From assembly GCA_002789275.1 (NCBI GenBank), contig PFSX01000074.1, positions 1-7,628 on the forward strand: 7,628 nt of DNA, in the 5' to 3' direction. This document shows positions 6,895 to 7,628 of the stretch, in pieces. Each line of letters opens with the position of its first letter. Positions within the stretch are counted from its first letter, which is position 1. The notes under the pieces were generated by a model that saw nothing but the letters and a program-made list of their open reading frames with translations, did no database searches and was not told where the DNA came from. The translations under genes were made by a program, and so were the position numbers. The DNA comes from Candidatus Huberarchaeum crystalense. GTDB taxonomy: Archaea; Huberarchaeota; Huberarchaeia; Huberarchaeales; Huberarchaeaceae.

Positions 6895-7120
6895 TTGTTA
6901 TGTTGTCACAATAAAAATAATTTTCAAATCAAGCATACTTTAAAATCTCTGAACAATAACAGAATGATTTTTAAATTTATTGAAAAATATGAGAGCAAAG
7001 TGATTTCAAACCTTGTCTGAAATACACAAACAATATTGAGCGCAACTTATTTCAAAATTTATTAAATATTAAAAATATGTAGGATTTTCAAACAAGGCGA
7101 GATAATAAGATTTACCCGCG

Positions 7121-7147
7121 ATTTTCAAAACATAAAATTTTGAAAAT
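7121..7147. repeat. Perfect 10-bp inverted repeat
   Basis: ATTTTCAAAA at 7121-7130 is exactly complementary to TTTTGAAAAT at 7138-7147, with a 7-base spacer. As DNA it could be an operator for a dimeric regulator; as RNA it would form a weak hairpin, since only one G-C pair per arm is present. It lies 133 bases before the next start codon. There is no T-tract directly after it, which argues against a classical intrinsic terminator. Confidence 0.6.
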
Positions 7148-7153
7148 ACATCT

Positions 7154-7195
7154 ACAAACAGAACGCAAAAGCAAAAAATAATTTGTTTGTTTTTT
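7154..7195 (+). terminator. Candidate terminator: weak hairpin followed by T-tract
   Basis: ACAAACAGA (7154-7162) can pair with TTTGTTTGT (7182-7190), with one G-T wobble and a 19-base loop, and is followed by five more T bases (7191-7195). The T-rich stretch TTTGTTTGTTTTTT alone would suit an archaeal oligo-T terminator. It lies about 260-300 bases beyond the stop codon of the giant gene and upstream of the candidate promoter of the next gene, a plausible place to separate the two transcripts. Confidence 0.35.
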
Positions 7196-7210
7196 AGGCA
7201 GATGAATAGG

Positions 7211-7230
7211 TATATTAAAATATTTTTTAA
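7211..7230 (+). promoter_or_regulatory. Candidate archaeal TATA box for the gene at 7280
   Basis: TATATTAAAATATTTTTTAA fits an archaeal TATA element, with a purine-rich GAATAGG just before it as a possible BRE. A transcription start about 25 bases downstream would leave a leader of roughly 40 bases. In such AT-rich DNA this match has little weight alone. No Shine-Dalgarno sequence is visible before the ATG at 7280; only AGG at 7259-7261, too far away. Confidence 0.3.
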
Positions 7231-7279
7231 TGGTCTCTTAGAACATCTTTGACTTTCTAGGATTATTATACAAAACAAT

Positions 7280-7628
7280 ATGGCCAACAAATCAACCAAA
7301 CTCTTGTTTTTTGTATGTGTACTTATAACCCTTTTTTTGTTTTCTTGGACTGCGAATGCATTCCTTATTATCCAACCCTGTTATATTGGAGATGAAGCAG
7401 GATGTACTTGTGAATGTGACTCTTGTGAAGATTGCACAAATGCATTAAATTCTACTTCTTGTAAGAACATTAAATTACAAAAAAATATAAGCATCTCATC
7501 AGAAACCTGCATTAATAATCCTGAAAATTTCAATAACAAAACATTTGATTGTCAAGGACATACAATTGAAGGAAATGGTTCTGGATCTGATTATGGAATT
7601 TATTTAAATGGAAAATCAGGAAATATGA
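7280..7628 (+). CDS. Secreted Cys-capped beta-helix protein, paralogous to the giant gene's domain (3' partial)
   Basis: An ATG at 7280 opens a frame that continues to the window end (116 codons visible); an in-frame TGA at 7250-7252 limits the start, and this ATG is the first available. Residues 1-27 are a textbook signal peptide: basic MANKSTK, hydrophobic LLFFVCVLITLFLF, then WTANA as a likely cleavage site before FLIIQPC. The mature part has a cysteine cluster (7409-7465, CECDSCEDCTNALNSTSCK). Then comes FDCQGHTIEGNGSG (from 7544) and YGIYLNG, the first rungs of a NosD-like right-handed parallel beta-helix. The cluster and the FDCQ rung match positions 3706-3762 and 3865-3900 of the upstream gene. 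It is likely an extracellular protein; total length and C-terminal domains are unknown because the window ends. A low-complexity AT leader and lack of a ribosome-binding site are also noted. Confidence 0.88.
   Translation, partial: MANKSTKLLFFVCVLITLFLFSWTANAFLIIQPCYIGDEAGCTCECDSCEDCTNALNSTSCKNIKLQKNISISSETCINNPENFNNKTFDCQGHTIEGNGSGSDYGIYLNGKSGNM

Larger units (their letters stand above)
6895..7279. other. Non-coding intergenic region, 385 bases
   Basis: No convincing reading frame lies here on either strand; the one antisense frame (7069-7299) has no family features and overlaps the next gene. The region is very AT-rich. ATTTTCAAA occurs at 6920-6928, 7084-7092 and 7121-7129, with its complement at 7139-7147. 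Variants lacking one T occur at 7003-7010 and 7049-7056. Two of these follow similar words, GAGAGCAAAGTG (6991) and GAGCGCAACTT (7038). A 6-bp inverted repeat lies at 7003-7008/7018-7023. No tRNA or CRISPR-like structure was seen. Confidence 0.7.

Noticed and set aside
6964..7020. Possible C/D box small RNA (ATGATTT at 6964, GTGATTT at 7000, CTGA at 7017)
   Set aside because: Spacing is about right for an archaeal guide RNA, but both C boxes miss the final GA of RUGAUGA and the internal D' box is only TTGA, so the kink-turn residues are not supported.
6991..7129. CRISPR-like spacing of repeated words in the intergenic region
   Set aside because: The shared words are only 8-10 bases, vary in sequence and have unequal spacing (46, 35 and 37 bases); no conserved 25-35-base repeat is present.
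7069..7299. Antisense reading frame of 76 codons across the intergenic region
   Set aside because: It runs over the start and signal-peptide codons of the gene at 7280, has no start context, and looks like AT-rich chance sequence with hydrophobic content mirrored from A/T runs.

Overview
The window is AT-rich (roughly one third G+C by eye). It is almost filled by one giant plus-strand gene for a secreted, cysteine-rich, modular surface protein. The start of a second, related secreted-protein gene follows. Standard stop codons fit throughout, and no Shine-Dalgarno-like sequence precedes the second gene. The mix of domains (CARDB-like and DUF11-like beta-sandwiches, thrombospondin type 3 repeats, MopE-type putative metal-binding repeats, CGDGxC cysteine repeats and a NosD-like beta-helix with a cysteine cluster) is what I would expect of a DPANN archaeon of the Woesearchaeota/Pacearchaeota kind. 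A CPR bacterium cannot be excluded. This placement is inference, because no ribosomal or informational gene is present.

Layout. Bases 1-6894 are one open frame that is already open at base 1, so the real start with its signal peptide lies upstream. In order it encodes: an unassigned beta-rich N-terminal region (1-1335); a CARDB-like domain (about 1336-1665); a DUF11-like domain (about 1684-2040); a first type 3 calcium loop and three CGDGxC repeats (2041-2583); further Cys-rich sequence and an Ig-like segment (2584-3480); type 3 repeats (3490-3642); a Cys-capped right-handed beta-helix (3706-4233); an array of MopE-type repeats (4246-5145); an unassigned domain (5146-5450); three more CGDGxC repeats (5455-5667); and a membrane part with five predicted helices and a duplicated cytoplasmic KGWT module (5731-6891).

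Bases 6895-7279 are non-coding. They hold repeated ATTTTCAAA-like elements, a perfect 10-bp inverted repeat, a hairpin plus T-tract that may be a terminator, and a candidate TATA box. At 7280 a new gene starts with a clear signal peptide. Its mature part repeats the cysteine cap and beta-helix start seen inside the giant gene, and it runs off the window.

Taken together this looks like a cell-surface locus. The giant protein would be held in the membrane by its C-terminus, with a very long, disulfide- and calcium-stabilised, probably N-glycosylated ectodomain. The neighbour would be a smaller secreted beta-helix paralogue. The least explained parts are the duplicated membrane module, the shared cysteine cap and the structured intergenic region.
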